Shown: one piece after another, positions 9,550 to 18,279 of the stretch
Layout of the letters: every line of letters starts with the position of its first letter
Numbering within the stretch: position 1 is the stretch's first letter
From: Ilumatobacteraceae bacterium
GTDB taxonomy: Bacteria; Actinomycetota; Acidimicrobiia; Acidimicrobiales; Ilumatobacteraceae
Assembly: GCA_013213745.1 (NCBI GenBank)
Contig: JABSQH010000152.1
Coordinates: 1 to 58,823, forward strand
Direction: 5' to 3'
DNA length: 58,823 nt
Program-made: the position numbers and the translations under genes
The notes under the pieces: model-generated
The model's input: the letters and a program-made list of their open reading frames with translations, nothing else
The model's database searches: none
What the model was told of the DNA's origin: nothing

Positions 9550-10078
9550 GTGAGCATGCCGATCGTCTTGACCACCTGCCGGAAGTGGCCAAACCTCTCG
9601 ATGAGCGATCGTCTGTTGCGAGACGAACTCGTTCGCCGAGGGTGCGACGTGCGGGCACGTCCCTGGAACGATGCGCCGACGTTCGACGACGTCGACGCCG
9701 ATGCGCATCTTCTCGGCGGCCGCACCCGGGCCACTCGTCGACTTTCCCGCGAGCACGATTCGTTCGTCGTCAAACCGCTGATCGGTGCGAGTGGACACGA
9801 GGTCGAACTCGTCAACTCGCGCGATGTCGACGCGGTGCCCGGCCGGCTGGTCGATGAGCACGCGGCGGCGTGATGTGGTTCGTGGGGGTGCGGAGGCAAT
9901 CGTTGCGCTTGCCGAGGTGCCGGTGTATGCGCGGGTCGGCGTGGTCGAGAGCGCAGTAGGGCCTGCGGTGATAGAGGTCGAACTGAACGAACCTGCGCTC
10001 GGACTGCACCTCGATCCAGATGCGCCGGCGCGATTCGCAGACGTCGTGCTCGACGCCGTGAGTACGGTGGCGTCGTGA
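9550..10078 (+). pseudogene. Decayed ATP-grasp family gene
   Basis: Two fragments of one gene in different frames. The first (GTG 9550 or ATG 9556 to about 9873) opens like an ATP-grasp enzyme (VLTTCRKWPNLSMSDRLL, then RARPWND) and jumps to the nucleotide-binding strand SFVVKPLIGASGHEVELV. It then ends in a stop. The second, in another frame to 10078, carries the C-terminal ATP-grasp part VPVYARVGVVES followed by VIEVELNEPALGLHLDPDA. Together about 175 residues remain against roughly 280 in intact relatives, so there is at least one internal deletion and one frameshift. The old stop still overlaps the next gene's start (GTGA). Confidence 0.72.
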
Positions 10079-11703
10079 CACAGGCAACCGACCTGGCTGA
10101 CGAATACTTCGCCTACCGCCAGGCGACCGAGCCACACCGGCTCCTGTACTCGGGCCAACTCGACGGACTGGCCAATTGGGAGGATCTCCGAAGCCCGGCG
10201 ATCACCGAGCGCCAGGAGTCCTTGCGGCGGTTCGCCGCACGGGCCGACGCTGTCGCACTCGATGCGTCGGACGACGATCGGATCCTGCTGGAGACCGTTG
10301 CATTCACGGCCAACGCTGCCGCCAGCGGACTCACGTGGCGCAACGAGCAGACGCACGTGAACCCCGCTTTCGGCGTGCACACTCGTTTGGCGACGTTCCT
10401 CGGCAGGTTTGCGCTGAGCACGGCCGCGCACGGCGACGACTATCTCCGCAAACTGGAGCGGTTGCCGACCATGCTCGAGCAGCTGGAAGAGGAGATCACG
10501 ACGTCGGCGGCCGACGGCAACGTCGCCCTCGCGCGTCATCTTTCGGCGAGCGCTGATGCGGTCGAGGCGTTGGTCGCAGCCGACGAGCAGCCGCTCGCGT
10601 CGCAGGCGGCGCCGACGGCACTCAGCCCGGCCGACGCGAATGCGTGGCGTGCCGAGGTCGACCGCATCGTGTCCGACCGCGTGCTTCCGGCCTTGGTCGA
10701 CTACGGCGCGGCGCTGCGTGAGTTGAGTTCCCGTGGTCGGAGCGACGCGCAGGCGGGCATTTGCCACCTCGCCGGCGGCGACGAGCTGTACGCCGAACTG
10801 GTCTGGGCGAGCACCTCGCTCGAACTGACCCCCGAGGAGATCCACGAGATCGGCGTCGACCAGATCGAGCGGCTCGAAGCCGAATACGTCGAAGTCGCTG
10901 GCCCGCTCGTCGGCGCCACCGACATCTCCGACATCTACGCCCACCTCCGCGACGACGGCTCGATGAAGTACGAGTCGGGCGACGACATCGTCCGCGACGC
11001 TGCGGCGGCGCTCGATCGGGCGCGCGCCGCCGCGCCGGGATGGTTCTCGTCGATACCCGTGTCGGACTGTCTGGCCAACAAAGTGCCGACTGGGCCGCTG
11101 GCTTTCTACTCCGCACCTGACCCGGACACCGGCAAGCCGGCGAACTTCTTCTTCAACACTGCCGATCCGTCGGCCTGGTCGACCTACCAGCTCGAAGCGG
11201 TGACGTTCCACGAGTCGATCCCGGGCCATCACCTACAAATCGGCGGCTTTCGCGAATCGACCACACTCCATCCGGTGCAGACGCAGTTCGGTATCACGGC
11301 GTACCTCGAAGGATGGGGGCTGTACACCGAACGGCTGGCCGACGAGATGGGCCTGTACAGCAGCGAGTTGTCGCGCGTCGGCATGTTGTCCGCCGACTCG
11401 ATGCGCGCCTGTCGACTCGTGGTCGACACCGGGATGCACGCACTGGGGTGGTCCCGAGCAGAGGCAATCGATTACGTCGAGAGGCATTCGCCTCTGAGCT
11501 CGACGCAGATCGAGGGCGAGATCGATCGGTACATCGGGATGCCCGGTCAGGCGTTGTCGTACATGATCGGTCGTCTCGAGATCGACTCGATCCGGGCCGC
11601 GGCAGAAGCGTCGGACTCCTTCGAGATCGCCGCCTTTCACGATCAGGTGCTCGGCTACGGCATGGTGCCGCTGCCGACGCTGCGGCGCATCGTGGCGGCC
11701 TGA
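10075..11703 (+). CDS. DUF885 family metallopeptidase-like protein
   Basis: 542 residues, normal for DUF885. The zinc-site motif H379-E-S-I-P-G-H-H386 is intact, followed by YLEGWGLYTERLADEMGLY, both hallmarks of this family, which is thought to be M3/M32-like peptidases. No signal peptide, so probably cytoplasmic. GTG start overlaps the stop of the decayed ATP-grasp gene by four bases, evidence that the two were once translationally coupled. A hairpin follows 20 bp after the stop. Confidence 0.85.
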   Translation: MTQATDLADEYFAYRQATEPHRLLYSGQLDGLANWEDLRSPAITERQESLRRFAARADAVALDASDDDRILLETVAFTANAAASGLTWRNEQTHVNPAFGVHTRLATFLGRFALSTAAHGDDYLRKLERLPTMLEQLEEEITTSAADGNVALARHLSASADAVEALVAADEQPLASQAAPTALSPADANAWRAEVDRIVSDRVLPALVDYGAALRELSSRGRSDAQAGICHLAGGDELYAELVWASTSLELTPEEIHEIGVDQIERLEAEYVEVAGPLVGATDISDIYAHLRDDGSMKYESGDDIVRDAAAALDRARAAAPGWFSSIPVSDCLANKVPTGPLAFYSAPDPDTGKPANFFFNTADPSAWSTYQLEAVTFHESIPGHHLQIGGFRESTTLHPVQTQFGITAYLEGWGLYTERLADEMGLYSSELSRVGMLSADSMRACRLVVDTGMHALGWSRAEAIDYVERHSPLSSTQIEGEIDRYIGMPGQALSYMIGRLEIDSIRAAAEASDSFEIAAFHDQVLGYGMVPLPTLRRIVAA

Positions 11704-11722
11704 GATCGCCGCCGAACCTCGT

Positions 11723-11753
11723 GGGCCCGCCGAACTCAGCGACCGCCGGGCCC
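11723..11753 (+). terminator. GC-rich hairpin after the DUF885 gene
   Basis: GGGCCCG at 11723-11729 pairs with CGGGCCC at 11747-11753, leaving a 17-base loop. There is no U-run, as is usual for actinobacterial terminators. It sits 20 bp past the stop and upstream of the next plus-strand gene. Confidence 0.5.
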
Positions 11754-11828
11754 TGACCAATCGCTACCAATCCGTGAGGGAACCGGTCCTGGTCTGCCTG
11801 CGCCGGCGCGCCTCGATACCGTGTCGGC

Positions 11829-12422
11829 GTGCGTCCGCTGTTCACCCTGCGGTTCATCGCCGCTGTCGCAGCGCTGATCGGGCTGGTCCTCTTCGTCAAT
11901 ACGGTGATCGTCGACGAGCAATCGCTCGAAGCCGTTGTTGACCCCGACCCCGTGGAGCGGCGCATCGACCTGATCGCACCGGTGTTCTCGACACAGCGTT
12001 CCGCCGACTTCGAGATGGATCGACGTGGCGTGTCCAGCGGATTCATCGACCTCGTGCTCGATGGTGGACGCACTGTGCGGGCTGCGCCAGGGACCCTCGG
12101 GGAGATCACCTGCGAAGAGGTCGACGCGATCAATCGATGCGCGCTGTTCGCCGACTTGCTCGGCGACGCAGTGGTCTGGTTCGCGCTCGTGCCGCAGGCG
12201 GCGCGGTCGACCGCCGAGCTGCCGCCGGTCGAAGACCTCCAGGACGGGTACGCCGTGCTCGACAACGGCTGGCAGATCCGTTACCCGCCGGTGATCGAGC
12301 GCGAGTGCGGCTCGCTCGACATCCCATCGTTCACCGACTTCCTACGGAACTACCGCGAAGGCAGCACGACGGTGGTCGATCTCGCGACCCAGGAGGTCGT
12401 GGCCGTGCGCTGCGCGCCGTAG
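11829..12422 (+). CDS. Small membrane-anchored protein of unknown function
   Basis: 197 residues from a GTG. Residues 5-25 form one hydrophobic helix (FIAAVAALIGLVLFVNTVIV), probably an uncleaved anchor with the rest outside. The outer part has four cysteines (about residues 98, 106, 162 and 195), which could form disulfides. No known domain recognised. It converges on the renalase-like gene with only seven bases between stops. Confidence 0.62.
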   Translation: MRPLFTLRFIAAVAALIGLVLFVNTVIVDEQSLEAVVDPDPVERRIDLIAPVFSTQRSADFEMDRRGVSSGFIDLVLDGGRTVRAAPGTLGEITCEEVDAINRCALFADLLGDAVVWFALVPQAARSTAELPPVEDLQDGYAVLDNGWQIRYPPVIERECGSLDIPSFTDFLRNYREGSTTVVDLATQEVVAVRCAP

Positions 12423-12429
12423 TCGGTCC

Positions 12430-13365
12430 TCAGCCGAGTAGTGCGTGCGCGGCTGCGAGGCCGCTGTTGTGTGCACCCTCCACTTTCGGTCCGGCGAACG
12501 CGTCTCCGGCGAGCACGATGCGCCCGTCGAGTGTGGTCCAACACGGCTCGGGCCAGACCCGTTGGGGCGTTGCGAAGCGCCACTTCTTGACCTGCCGCTC
12601 GACGATCTCGGCCTCGCCGACGAACGGGGCGGCGAGCGCCTCGAGGCCGATGGCCAACGCCTCGATGTCGTCGTCCCAATGCGCGAGCGACCACTCCGGG
12701 GCGGCGTGGAGCGTGAGCGCTGGAACCTCGCTCACGCCTTTGCGTTGATTGTCGGCGACGAAGGCTACGTCGTCGCTCGGTGCCTGGCGCGCGCCGACCG
12801 ACCCGAGGTCGGCCGGACGGTCGAGGACCGCGAGCAACGCGATCGTGCGGTCGTAGTCAGCGTGGAACACGTCGCGATCGATCTCGATCGGTGCGTCGGC
12901 CATCAGCGAGAACGCTTGGGGGAGCGGGGTGGTCACGACCACCGCATCGCCGGCGATCACGGTGGCGTCGTCGAGGACAACGTCGCAACCACCTTCGCTC
13001 GGACGCACGGCGAAGGCCATCACGGGACAGCGCACGTCGAGCCCGGTCGCCAGATCTTTGGCCAGGCTGTTCATGCCGCCAGGTGCCGCGTAGCGGGGGT
13101 GTCCGTCGTCGCCGGCGAACCCGTGCGTCCACACCTCGACGAGACCGCGCTCGACCCAGTCGTCGACCTGCGCCTGGAACGCGGGTGTGCGCACCGTGAA
13201 GAACTGCGCTCCGTGATCGAATGTCGCGCCGCCGATGCGTCGCGTCGCCAGACGGCCGCCGACCGAGCGGCCCTTGTCGACGATGATCACCGTTGCCCCG
13301 GCGTCGACGAGTCGGCGTCCCGCAACGAGCCCGGACACACCGGCGCCGATGATCGTGATGCGCAT
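12430..13365 (-). CDS. Renalase-like FAD-dependent amine oxidase family protein
   Basis: 311 residues. The dinucleotide-binding motif IIGAGVSGLVAGRRL, the acidic strand end VIIVDKGRSVGGRLATRR and the FDHGAQFFT motif are those of NAD(P)/FAD-dependent renalase-like flavoproteins. The C-terminal FAD contact appears as LAGDAFAGPKVEGAHNSG. The start at 13365 is set by the Rossmann motif and by a one-base TGATG overlap with the upstream hydrolase. Last gene of the four-gene minus-strand operon; its substrate is unknown. Confidence 0.85.
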   Translation of the reverse strand: MRITIIGAGVSGLVAGRRLVDAGATVIIVDKGRSVGGRLATRRIGGATFDHGAQFFTVRTPAFQAQVDDWVERGLVEVWTHGFAGDDGHPRYAAPGGMNSLAKDLATGLDVRCPVMAFAVRPSEGGCDVVLDDATVIAGDAVVVTTPLPQAFSLMADAPIEIDRDVFHADYDRTIALLAVLDRPADLGSVGARQAPSDDVAFVADNQRKGVSEVPALTLHAAPEWSLAHWDDDIEALAIGLEALAAPFVGEAEIVERQVKKWRFATPQRVWPEPCWTTLDGRIVLAGDAFAGPKVEGAHNSGLAAAHALLG

Positions 13366-14219
13366 CAGCTGGCCGCCGCCTCGCCGACCGATCGCTCGTG
13401 CCACGCCGCTTCGGCGCGACCGAGGAAGTCGAGCAGCACCATGTTGAACGTGGCGGCGTGTTCGACCATGAATCCGTGCGCGGCGCCGCTGATGACGACG
13501 AGTTCGGCCGTCGGGATACGTTCGGCGAGTTCCTCACTGTCGCCGCGCGGCGTCAAGATGTCTTGGTTGCCGACGAGGACGAGCGTCGGCACGTCGATGG
13601 TGTCGAGCTCATCGACGAGGTCGCCGTACTCGGTCGTGGCATCGAGGATGGCGTCGACCTGTGCAGCGAACGCGTGGGCCGGCCGGCCGAGGGCGAATGG
13701 CCCGAGCCACCCGATCGCTGGAAGGAGACGGCGGAACGAACGCGGGCCGATCACCCACCGTGCGGCGTCGTGGCCCATCGCCCCGATCCCTCGCTCGAGG
13801 GCAGCATCGCGCCAGCTGCTGAGCAACTCCTCGCGCCACGGCAAGTTGCGCGCTGCGGTGCACGCGAGTGTCAGCGAGCGCACCCGGGACCGATGCTTGA
13901 TGGCGACGATCTGGCTGATCGCGCCGCCCATCGATGCACCCACCACGTGAGCGCAGTCGATGCCCAAGTCGTCGAGGACGGCGACGGCATCATCGGCCAT
14001 TTGTTCGAGGTGGTAGCGCCCGTGTGGTTTGTCGCTCCGGCCCGCACCCCGGTTGTCGACGGCCACCGCCCGATAGCGCGGGGCAGTGGCCAGACGCTGC
14101 AGGTTCCAACCGTTGCGGTCGGCCCCGAGTCCCTGGATGAACAACACCGGCGGACCAGACCGACGCCCGGTGACCTCGTAGTGGATGCGCACATCGTCGG
14201 CGGCTCGGATGAATGGCAT
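13365..14219 (-). CDS. Alpha/beta hydrolase (enol-lactonase/haloperoxidase type)
   Basis: 284 residues. Classical fold: VLFIQGLGADRNGW oxyanion loop, nucleophile serine in GASMGG, acid in VGNQDILTPRGDS and histidine in GAAHGFMVE, so a full catalytic triad. Similar in shape to 3-oxoadipate enol-lactonases, but no protocatechuate genes are nearby, so the substrate is open. Its stop and its start each share one base with the neighbouring genes (TGATG twice). Confidence 0.85.
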   Translation of the reverse strand: MPFIRAADDVRIHYEVTGRRSGPPVLFIQGLGADRNGWNLQRLATAPRYRAVAVDNRGAGRSDKPHGRYHLEQMADDAVAVLDDLGIDCAHVVGASMGGAISQIVAIKHRSRVRSLTLACTAARNLPWREELLSSWRDAALERGIGAMGHDAARWVIGPRSFRRLLPAIGWLGPFALGRPAHAFAAQVDAILDATTEYGDLVDELDTIDVPTLVLVGNQDILTPRGDSEELAERIPTAELVVISGAAHGFMVEHAATFNMVLLDFLGRAEAAWHERSVGEAAAS

Positions 14220-14977
14220 CAGTTGCCTCCAGACACGCCGAACGGCAGCCAGTCGAGCGTCGTGCCAGTAGCGATGTCGCCGAGTTCATCGAGCATCGTG
14301 GTGATGTCGTTGCGCACGCGATCTGCGAGTTCGAGTTCGGCCAACGGTCCCCGACGAGTTGCGCGTACGCGGCTCGGCGCTCCGACCTCGACTCGGGCGT
14401 CGCGCGTCATCGGACTGCTGACCACCGCTGCCGGATAGACGCTGGTTCTCGTGGCGACCGCAGCGCCGATGAGCGAACGGTCGACCGTACCGACGCGCCG
14501 CCCTCCATTCGCAGCGGCCGCCGACATCACCACCAGCTGGCCGTTGGCGAGTGCGCCGGCGACCTCCTCGGGCTCGGCCAGCAGCGCTCCGAGTCGCTGG
14601 GCGAGCGCACCGATCGGCCCCCCGTCGGGACGGCCGACGTACCGCACTGGCCTGTCGGTGGCGTCGCTGACGGCGAATGATGCGAGCACTGTCGACTGGG
14701 CGAGCGGCCGGGCGTTGATACAGATCAGCGCGCCCTTCCGTTTCGGTAGTTGCTGATCGCCACCAACGGTGACGTTCCACCGCAGATGCGTGAGTGCCAC
14801 CATCATGCGTGCCAGATCGGGATCCCGGCCCCAATCGTCGACCACTCCGCGGGGTTCTTCGGAGAGTCGAGCGACCGACGACCCAATCGACGCCGCTGTG
14901 CGGGCGAGTGCGTCGCCTGCGGGACCGGCCCTCGTAGCGAGCGGGAGCCGGACCACGCGACCCATCGAGTCACTCAT
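14219..14977 (-). CDS. PlsC-like acyltransferase-fold protein lacking the HX4D motif
   Basis: 252 residues. The layout resembles 1-acylglycerol-3-phosphate acyltransferases: WNVTVGGDQQLPKRKGALI is like the usual strand before the active site, and VVSSPMTRDARVEVGAPSR resembles the C-terminal part. Where the catalytic H-x4-D should follow, the sequence reads INARPLAQ (residues 87-94), so the histidine and aspartate are absent. Probably an inactive or repurposed member. ATG at 14977 chosen for the ATGA overlap with the upstream SDR gene. Confidence 0.55.
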   Translation of the reverse strand: MSDSMGRVVRLPLATRAGPAGDALARTAASIGSSVARLSEEPRGVVDDWGRDPDLARMMVALTHLRWNVTVGGDQQLPKRKGALICINARPLAQSTVLASFAVSDATDRPVRYVGRPDGGPIGALAQRLGALLAEPEEVAGALANGQLVVMSAAAANGGRRVGTVDRSLIGAAVATRTSVYPAAVVSSPMTRDARVEVGAPSRVRATRRGPLAELELADRVRNDITTMLDELGDIATGTTLDWLPFGVSGGN

Positions 14978-15945
14978 GCTGCGGGCGCCCTCGCTGGTTG
15001 GCGGATCACGGTCGGCCAGCGGTAGAGCCGGTCGATCACGGTGCGCGTGTCGGACTGGGGCACGAGTCCGAGCAATGGCTTCATTGCCGAATTGTCTGCG
15101 AGCCGGCCGCGCTGCAAGGTTTCGAGCACGTGATCGGGGATCGGAGCCCCGAGCAGGTAACTCGCGGCGCGAGCAGCAGCCCACGGAGGGCCGGCGATCG
15201 GGACCGGGAGGCGATTGCCTCGCCGGCTGGCTTGGAGCGCGGTGATGGCCCCAGAGGCGACCACGTTCACCGGTCGGTCGAGCCCGACTCGCGCCGCCGC
15301 CACGATGGCGCATGCAGCATCGGTGTCTTCGATCACGGCGAATGCCGGGTCGGTCAGCGCACTGAATGGCACGGCGGGCAGACGCAGCAGCCGGCCGAGC
15401 GGCGACGGGACATGCGGACCGATCACGGGTGCCAGCCGGAGGGTGCCGACGTTGACGCCCACTCGTTCAGCGACCCGTGTCGCTGTCTGTTCGATCTCTG
15501 CGACGGTTCGGCCCCACTCGCTGGTCGGCTGGGTCGTCGCTCGCTCGGTCGGTCGTGTGAGTGCTCCCGCTCCGCGTCCGTAGATCTCGATGCCACTGCG
15601 CACGACGATGTGTTCGAGCGCCGGGCATTCGGCCGCGGCGCCGATGATCGAGGTGGCCGCCATGTCGGTGAGCAGCGCGGCCTGCCGCGGTGTCGCGCGG
15701 GCGTTCGGTTCCCAGACGCCGACATGCACGAGCACGTGAGGGTCGAAGTCGACGATCGTCGACACGATGTGGTCATGGTCGTCGGGGTGGATACGGTGGT
15801 AGGTGGTACGTATCAGCCGCCGTCGTGGTGGGTCGACGTCAATTCCGACGAGCTCCCCGACCCAGTCCTCGGCCTCCAGCATGGTGGCGACGAGCGTTCC
15901 GAGTTCACCGCCGACGCCGCTCACGAAGACCCGCCGACCCGACAT
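14974..15945 (-). CDS. NAD-dependent epimerase/dehydratase (extended SDR)
   Basis: 323 residues. The Rossmann start VFVSGVGGELG matches the extended-SDR GxxGxxG pattern with a slight variation. The usual active-site Ser/Tyr region appears as VVRSGIEIYGRG, with the YxxxK motif not clearly present; this is typical of the atypical SDRs often found beside acyltransferase-like genes in actinomycetes. First gene of the minus-strand operon 15945 to 12430. Its ATG lies on the same CATG as the start of the divergent M23 gene. Confidence 0.75.
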   Translation of the reverse strand: MSGRRVFVSGVGGELGTLVATMLEAEDWVGELVGIDVDPPRRRLIRTTYHRIHPDDHDHIVSTIVDFDPHVLVHVGVWEPNARATPRQAALLTDMAATSIIGAAAECPALEHIVVRSGIEIYGRGAGALTRPTERATTQPTSEWGRTVAEIEQTATRVAERVGVNVGTLRLAPVIGPHVPSPLGRLLRLPAVPFSALTDPAFAVIEDTDAACAIVAAARVGLDRPVNVVASGAITALQASRRGNRLPVPIAGPPWAAARAASYLLGAPIPDHVLETLQRGRLADNSAMKPLLGLVPQSDTRTVIDRLYRWPTVIRQPARAPAA

Positions 15946-16642
15946 GTTCGTTCACCGTAATCGCACCCGTCGCGAACTGATCGCTTCAGCGATGGGTCTC
16001 GTTGCAGCCGGAGCCGCCGGTGCGTACCACTTGACGCGGCGATCGAGCAGTGCCGTCGGCGCCCCCGCTGACGGCCCCCTGCTCGATCCAGAGTCGTCGA
16101 CGACAACCCCGGCGACGATCGATGTCGTCGACCGTGGCGGCACGTTGCAAGATCCGGCGTCGGCACTCGAACCCGCCCGGCGGGTGCGGCTCGATCGCCG
16201 GATCGGGTTTCCGGTCGAGCTGAGCACCGACATCATTCTCACCGACAGTTTCGGAGACGCCAGGGGTAGCCGGCGGCACGAGGGAGTCGACATCTGGCGC
16301 CGCGATCGCGCTCCTGGTCACCCGCTCGTGGCCTGTGTCGACGGCGTATTGGTCGAGCAAGTGCGCGACGGCGATCCGGAGTCGTACAACCAGGGCAATT
16401 CGTGGGTGTTGCAAGCTGCCGATGGGTACGCCTTCCGGTACCACCATCTGGATGAGTTTGCGCCGGGTCTCGATGTCGGCAGCATCGTCAAGCTCGGCGA
16501 CGTGATCGGCACCATGGGTGCCACCGGCAATACGAACGCGCCGCATCTCCATTTCGAGGTGCGCCCGACTGGGCCGATCGGGACGCCGGTCGACCCGATC
16601 GACTATCTCGTGCCGGCACCGACTGAGGTCGCCGTTTTCTGA
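15944..16642 (+). CDS. M23 family metallopeptidase, Tat-type signal
   Basis: 232 residues. A twin-arginine-like signal (RTRRELIASAMGLVAAGAA) covers residues 7-26. The LytM/M23 domain spans about 100-210. Its zinc ligands are visible as H112 and D116 (RRHEGVD) and H203 (APHLHF, with H201 also catalytic), and HH at 167-168 fits the third conserved histidine site. Predicted to act outside the membrane on peptidoglycan cross-links. An in-frame start further upstream cannot be excluded because this ATG overlaps the divergent gene's ATG. A paralogue follows directly. Confidence 0.83.
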   Translation: MFVHRNRTRRELIASAMGLVAAGAAGAYHLTRRSSSAVGAPADGPLLDPESSTTTPATIDVVDRGGTLQDPASALEPARRVRLDRRIGFPVELSTDIILTDSFGDARGSRRHEGVDIWRRDRAPGHPLVACVDGVLVEQVRDGDPESYNQGNSWVLQAADGYAFRYHHLDEFAPGLDVGSIVKLGDVIGTMGATGNTNAPHLHFEVRPTGPIGTPVDPIDYLVPAPTEVAVF

Positions 16643-16803
16643 CGGCGATTTCCTGAATCGTCACCCGCTCCGCGGTGTGCATCGTTATTGCAGTCGCGTT
16701 ACGATCGAAGCGTCCTGCTGCGCGAAAACCGTCAAGGATCCATCTGCCCCGACCGATGGATCAGGTGCGGCGAGATCCTCCGCCACATCGACCATCCCTC
16801 GAC

Positions 16804-17511
16804 ATGTCCCGTTCCGACCCCAGCCCCGATGGGCCTGAGCACGTCGACACCGCCGAGCGGTGTACGGACCCCGCTCGCCGCCGATTGATTCTGGGAGCTG
16901 CTGGCGGCACGCTGCTCGGCGCATTCGGCCTGACCCGCCTCGGGGCGGTCATGGCCGACGAACAGCCGGTGCTTGACACCCTCACCAACGCCGGCTCGGC
17001 GTCACGACAGGCCACTCGACTGGGGTCGGTCAGCGATCGCGCGCCCGAGGAGTTCCTCGATGTCCCCGAGGGCATGATCATGTTCCCGGTGCTGGCGGCC
17101 TCGGACTGTTTCGTGCTCGACAACTTCGGTGATGCCCGCGGGTGCTGCCGGCTGCACGTCGGCGTCGACATCATGGGCTCGGAGAACCAACCGGTCTTTG
17201 CCGTCACCGATGGTGTGCTCGCGCAGAAGTACACCAACACCGGCACCGCCGGCTGGGGCTGGAAGATCGAGAATGAAGCCGGCGACGTGGTCACCAAGTA
17301 CTTCCACCTCACAGAGGACCTCCGTGGTTTGGAGATCGGCGACACCGTGCGCCGCGGTGACGTGATCGGATACGTCGGCGACTCGGGGACGACGGTGGGC
17401 AACTTCCACCTGCACTTCGAATACCGACCGAACAACGTGCCGGTCGACCCGTTGCCGCTGCTCGCCGTCCCCGACGACGCCTGTGGGATCTCGAACCCGC
17501 TGCGCTCCTGA
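16804..17511 (+). CDS. M23 family metallopeptidase, second copy
   Basis: 235 residues from ATG 16804; another in-frame ATG at 16756 is possible. Tat-like signal ARRRLILGAAGGTLLGAFG at about 24-43. M23 domain with H118 and D122 (RLHVGVD) and H202, H204 (NFHLHFEY). It shares the phrase FGDARG with the preceding gene and matches it in order throughout, so the two are a diverged tandem duplication. This copy has extra cysteines (GCC at 113-115). The 160 bp between the genes are unremarkable. Confidence 0.83.
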   Translation: MSRSDPSPDGPEHVDTAERCTDPARRRLILGAAGGTLLGAFGLTRLGAVMADEQPVLDTLTNAGSASRQATRLGSVSDRAPEEFLDVPEGMIMFPVLAASDCFVLDNFGDARGCCRLHVGVDIMGSENQPVFAVTDGVLAQKYTNTGTAGWGWKIENEAGDVVTKYFHLTEDLRGLEIGDTVRRGDVIGYVGDSGTTVGNFHLHFEYRPNNVPVDPLPLLAVPDDACGISNPLRS

Positions 17512-17538
17512 CCGAGCGTCGCGAGCGGAACCTTCTCG

Positions 17539-17569
17539 CCCCAAAGGGCGCCTGCGCTCCGGTTTGGGG
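17539..17569. terminator. Hairpin between convergent genes
   Basis: CCCCAAA at 17539-17545 pairs with TTTGGGG at 17563-17569. The genes on both sides converge here, so it may serve both. A further CCCCAAAG copy lies near 17600. Confidence 0.6.
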
Positions 17570-17634
17570 TGATCTCGTGCCGGTAACCGACACGGTGACG
17601 CCCCAAAGGTGAGTGTTGGCGGTACGACGCTGCG

Positions 17635-18216
17635 TTAGTGCAGCTCGTGGGCCCGCATGATCAGCTCGCGGGCGAAGGGATCGAGTTGTCGGCCGGCGAT
17701 GCGCTCGGTGACTTGGATCGCGTGAGTGGGGTCGTCGACCAGACCGGACCAGCGGATGTAGCCGCCCATCACGCCGATGATGCGGTCGCCCACCTCGTCG
17801 CCGTGGACGACGACGCGGACGTTGCGATTGAGCAGTTCGCGCAGCTCGGGGTAGAGCGCGGTGAGATACTGATCGACCCCGTCGTCGTTGAACGGGCGGT
17901 GGCGTGCCGGCAACTGCAACTCGTCATAGTTGTGCAAGTTGTGCGGCGCCTGGATGATCGAGACCACGCAGCCGAAGCCGTTCTCGCGCAGCCAGATGAT
18001 CTCCTCTTGGCGGCGCACACGGCGATGACTCTCGCCGACGCCGCCGGGACGCTCACAGATCGCCAGTTTGTCCTTCAGAATCCAGGTGAAATGGCGAGGG
18101 GTGATGCCGAGTGCCCATTTGCCACGTAGGCGCGATGGCATCAGCGGTGCAGCTTCTGAGAGGACGGCCGGGGGTTCACCACGGTCGGCACGGCGATCGA
18201 CATAGCGGTCGACCAC
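17635..18216 (-). CDS. Tyrosine/dual-specificity phosphatase-like protein without catalytic cysteine
   Basis: 193 residues from a GTG at 18216; an ATG at 18141 is an alternative. The order of elements is that of small dual-specificity phosphatases: a strand-rich centre, then VVVHGDEVGDRIIG at residues 135-148 where an active enzyme has HC-x5-R. Histidine 138 and arginine 145 are in place, but the cysteine is glycine 139. By this reading it cannot form the phospho-cysteine intermediate and may be a binding protein. Family call is from pattern only. Confidence 0.45.
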   Translation of the reverse strand: MVDRYVDRRADRGEPPAVLSEAAPLMPSRLRGKWALGITPRHFTWILKDKLAICERPGGVGESHRRVRRQEEIIWLRENGFGCVVSIIQAPHNLHNYDELQLPARHRPFNDDGVDQYLTALYPELRELLNRNVRVVVHGDEVGDRIIGVMGGYIRWSGLVDDPTHAIQVTERIAGRQLDPFARELIMRAHELH

Positions 18217-18279
18217 GCTACCGGCACAGGCGGCGTCGCCGCTTGTCGACGCCGGTGTTAGCGGTGGATTGCCGTCCAG

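Noticed and set aside
9427-11232. About 600-codon minus-strand frame
   Set aside because: Antisense to the DUF885 gene, whose zinc motif and family blocks are intact.
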